8,223 bases of DNA from Bacillota bacterium. Lineage in GTDB: Bacteria > Bacillota > Clostridia > Acetivibrionales > DSM-2933. Shown piece by piece: positions 5,978 to 8,223 of the stretch. The number at the start of each line of letters is the position of its first letter. Position 1 is the stretch's first letter. The position numbers and the translations under genes are program-made. The DNA is taken from the NCBI GenBank assembly GCA_030705945.1, contig JAUZPS010000185.1:1-8223 (forward strand), in the 5' to 3' direction. The notes beneath the pieces were generated by a model that was given only the letters and a program-made list of their open reading frames with translations, was not told where the DNA came from and did no database searches.

Positions 5978-6577
5978 ATGGCTGGCTCGAGCAATGGACA
6001 AGCTGATTTTAAAATAGATGGCAAAGCATTTAAAAGAACTATTCCTGAGATAATAAAAGAAGTTATCAAATTAGCAAGAGGCTTTCTCTTTAAAGTAAAG
6101 TTGACTGAATGCGGCTCTTTACTGCGCGTTGGAGCTGGTGTAAGCGTCATAAGAAAGAATGCTGCTATCAAGGTTGGAAGAAAAGTGCAGCTTTATAAGG
6201 GAGTCAAATTAAGCGCCTTTGGAAATGAAAATTTTTCAGAAATAATAATTGGAAATAATACTTCAATTGGAGACAGAACAGAAATACATTCTGGAAAAAG
6301 AGTTGAAATCGGAAACGGCTGCAATATATCATGGGATGTGTGCATAATGGACAGGGATTATCATAAGTTTAACAGCCAGAAAGAGGAAATAAAACCTGTA
6401 AAAATTGGAAATGATGTGTGGATAGGTTGTAATGTTCTGATTTTAAAGGGTATTACAATTGGAGACGGCGCTGTAATAGCAGCGGGAAGCGTTGTTACAA
6501 AGGATGTGGAGCCAAAGACTTTAGTTGGCGGTAATCCTGCTAAGGTTCTTAAAGAAGATATTTATTGGATACCTTAA
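5978..6577 (+). CDS. hexapeptide-repeat (left-handed beta-helix) acyltransferase, probably sugar O-acetyltransferase
   Basis: The protein belongs to the maltose/galactoside acetyltransferase (LacA/NodL/WbbJ-like) group, which transfers acetyl from acetyl-CoA to sugar hydroxyls. Of its 199 residues, roughly 50-190 form isoleucine-rich hexapeptide repeats (IIIGNNTSIGDR, VEIGNGCNISWD, VKIGNDVWIGCNVLILKG, ITIGDGAVIAAGSVVTKD). The histidine in DRDYHKF (H129) is at the expected catalytic position, and the ending VGGNPAKVLK is the usual C-terminal signature. The N-terminal 45 residues are basic and atypical of LacA. The start at 5978 has GAGGTG (5966-5971) 6 nt upstream; an in-frame GTG at 5969 overlaps that site. 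It is followed after 27 bp by a flippase gene, so the pair probably acts on envelope or exported polysaccharide. The exact acceptor sugar cannot be told. Confidence 0.88.
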   Translation: MAGSSNGQADFKIDGKAFKRTIPEIIKEVIKLARGFLFKVKLTECGSLLRVGAGVSVIRKNAAIKVGRKVQLYKGVKLSAFGNENFSEIIIGNNTSIGDRTEIHSGKRVEIGNGCNISWDVCIMDRDYHKFNSQKEEIKPVKIGNDVWIGCNVLILKGITIGDGAVIAAGSVVTKDVEPKTLVGGNPAKVLKEDIYWIP

Positions 6578-6604
6578 TTTTTTTATCATGAAAGGTTAGA
6601 ATTA

Positions 6605-8158
6605 ATGAAGAGTGTGGCAAAATCTATCGGTATTGTAACGTTTATTATGCTGTTATCACGGTCTTTATCCATGCTGAGCAGCAGCTTTTACGCATCAAAA
6701 TTTGGCACGACTATCGGAATGGAAATATATTCTTTTGCGCTGCAAGTACCGCTTATAATTTTTACCAGTTTGGGCACAGCTTTAGTGACAGTAATAATAC
6801 CAATATTTGCTGGATATCTGACGACCGGTGAGAAGGACAGGGCATTTAAATTTGTTGATAAGGTTATAACAATAACTATTGTGTTTACATTGGCGTTATC
6901 TTTTTTATGCGTTTTAGCGACGCCCTTGATAACCTTATTGATTCCTAAGTTCAGATCGCAGGATTATGGATTGACTGTATTTGCTTTAAGAGTAATGTTC
7001 CCCATAATGATATTTTATGCTATGAATTATATCTTCCAAGGTATTTTGCAATCCTTTGGAAAGTTTAATATGCCTGCAGTGGTTAGTATTCCAAGCAGTG
7101 TTATTGTAATTTTATATTCTTTGCTATTAAGTAAAAGCTTTGGCGTAAGAGGGCTGATTATTGCAACATTTATAGGATTAACAACACAGGCATTGATTCT
7201 GATTCCGCCTATCTTCAAAACAGAATATAGGTATCATCCTTCGCTTGTGTTTAAGGACGCTGACATTATAACGGCAGCAAAGCTTGTTCCGCCTGTTTTG
7301 CTGGGTACATCGGCTTACTCCATTAATATGCTCTTTAATAATGTATTTGCCAGCAGATTTGAGCGGAATACTGTTTTTATGATGAATTGGGTGCAGAACC
7401 TAGTATTGTACGCAATACTTGCTTTTGTATACTCGGTTACAGCAGTTGTATTTCCCAAGTTTACCCAACTTGCGGCAAAAAAAGATATGGAGGGATTTAA
7501 AACAACCCTGATAAAAATATTAAGCTCAATCGCGTATATACTTATACCATGCACAGCAGGTTTTATAGCGGTAAGGTTTCAGCTTATAGAGTTATTGATA
7601 AAATGGGGGAAAATTCAACAGAATGATGTTAATTTCGCAGCTCAGTTAATGGCATTATACTGCATTGGCATCATAGGGTTTGGGGTAAAGGAAGTTGTGG
7701 ACAGAGCGTTTTATTCCCTTAAGGATACTCTGAAACCGGCTATTAACGGTATTATTATGATGGCGATCAATATTACAGTTAGTCTTATTTTGTCACGATT
7801 TATAGGTGTTTATGGAATTCCCCTTGCATACTCCGTATCGTCATTATCAGGCTCAATTATCCTTATGTTTCTTATAAGGAAAAAAATAGGAACTCTTGGA
7901 CTTAAAAATCTGATGTTAAATGTTACTAAAATTGTTTGCTCCAGTTTGCTGATGTTTGCAGTGGTAATAAGCTCCAATATGCTAATAAAGCGTTTTAACT
8001 TTGGATTCTTTTTACTTGACAGAACTATTAAGTTAATCATTCCTGTTACTATAGGATGCGCTATTTATTTTCTTTTAACTTATTTGTTCAGGGTTGAAGA
8101 AGCAAATGATACTCTGGATAAGATTAGGACGAAGTTTTTTACAAAAAAGGCTGCTTGA
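6605..8158 (+). CDS. MurJ/MviN-family lipid-linked glycan flippase (divergent)
   Basis: This 517-residue integral membrane protein of the MOP superfamily has about 14 hydrophobic segments, the length and topology of MurJ, the lipid II flippase. The N-terminal layout (MLLSRSLSMLSSSFYASKFG, then a second helix ending VTVIIPIFAGY) and the mid-protein segment around residues 240-285 fit MurJ/MviN. By eye, however, most charged residues essential in E. coli MurJ are absent. R19 (SRS) remains, but the second TM1 arginine, the IPNLLRR arginine and the ADRL pair are replaced by S, hydrophobic residues and QN. It may therefore carry another lipid-linked glycan, in keeping with the acyltransferase 27 bp upstream. 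The ribosome site is modest (AAAGG, 6591-6595, 9 nt from the ATG). The remaining 65 bp of the window are AT-rich with no clear terminator. Confidence 0.8.
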   Translation: MKSVAKSIGIVTFIMLLSRSLSMLSSSFYASKFGTTIGMEIYSFALQVPLIIFTSLGTALVTVIIPIFAGYLTTGEKDRAFKFVDKVITITIVFTLALSFLCVLATPLITLLIPKFRSQDYGLTVFALRVMFPIMIFYAMNYIFQGILQSFGKFNMPAVVSIPSSVIVILYSLLLSKSFGVRGLIIATFIGLTTQALILIPPIFKTEYRYHPSLVFKDADIITAAKLVPPVLLGTSAYSINMLFNNVFASRFERNTVFMMNWVQNLVLYAILAFVYSVTAVVFPKFTQLAAKKDMEGFKTTLIKILSSIAYILIPCTAGFIAVRFQLIELLIKWGKIQQNDVNFAAQLMALYCIGIIGFGVKEVVDRAFYSLKDTLKPAINGIIMMAINITVSLILSRFIGVYGIPLAYSVSSLSGSIILMFLIRKKIGTLGLKNLMLNVTKIVCSSLLMFAVVISSNMLIKRFNFGFFLLDRTIKLIIPVTIGCAIYFLLTYLFRVEEANDTLDKIRTKFFTKKAA

Positions 8159-8223
8159 TTTTTTTATAATATTTTTAATATAAACTACCTATATAAAAAG
8201 CACTATTAATCTTACATTTGACG

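Noticed and set aside
8218..8223. TTGACG at the right edge as a -35 box
   Set aside because: The -10 region would lie outside the window, so it cannot be tested.

Overview
The window looks like chromosomal DNA from a low-GC, endospore-forming Firmicute of the Clostridium type. The evidence is AT-rich DNA with A/T-biased codons, strong GGAG-type ribosome binding sites, a SpoVB-like sporulation flippase, and an Hsp20 gene preceded by two consensus CtsR operators. I cannot name the species.

Layout from left to right. (1) The possible last codons of an upstream gene (2-37), followed by a hairpin-like inverted repeat split by a 100-bp mobile element. (2) A spoVB-type flippase gene on + (295-1845), whose stop codon lies inside a second copy of that element. 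(3) A gene-free stretch, 1846-2402, holding the second element copy, an unrelated inverted-repeat-bounded element of about 149 bp, and the heat-shock control region. (4) An hsp20 gene on + (2403-2852). (5) A long hairpin (2958-3006) between convergent genes. (6) A leftward pair: an exonuclease VII large-subunit-like, membrane-anchored protein (5580-4519), then a MocR-type regulator with an aminotransferase-like domain (4510-3008), 8 bp apart. (7) A divergent intergenic region (5581-5977) with the third element copy and one promoter candidate for each direction. (8) A rightward pair: a hexapeptide-repeat acyltransferase (5978-6577) and a divergent MurJ/MviN-family flippase (6605-8158).

Two things stand out. 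First, three copies of a 97-100 bp non-coding element (81-180, 1841-1940, 5722-5818) share imperfect 15-bp terminal inverted repeats. Each is flanked by a 3-bp TTA/TAA direct repeat. This is a MITE-like family that has inserted repeatedly in a small region. Second, the 353-residue protein at 4519-5580 keeps the OB-fold plus XseA-domain layout of exonuclease VII. It lacks the signature glycine/arginine and histidine motifs of the nuclease and ends in a coiled coil and a single C-terminal membrane helix. It appears to be co-transcribed with the MocR regulator, and its role is unknown to me.

The two flippases and the acyltransferase point to cell-envelope or spore-envelope glycan work. The hsp20 gene is a separate stress-response unit.
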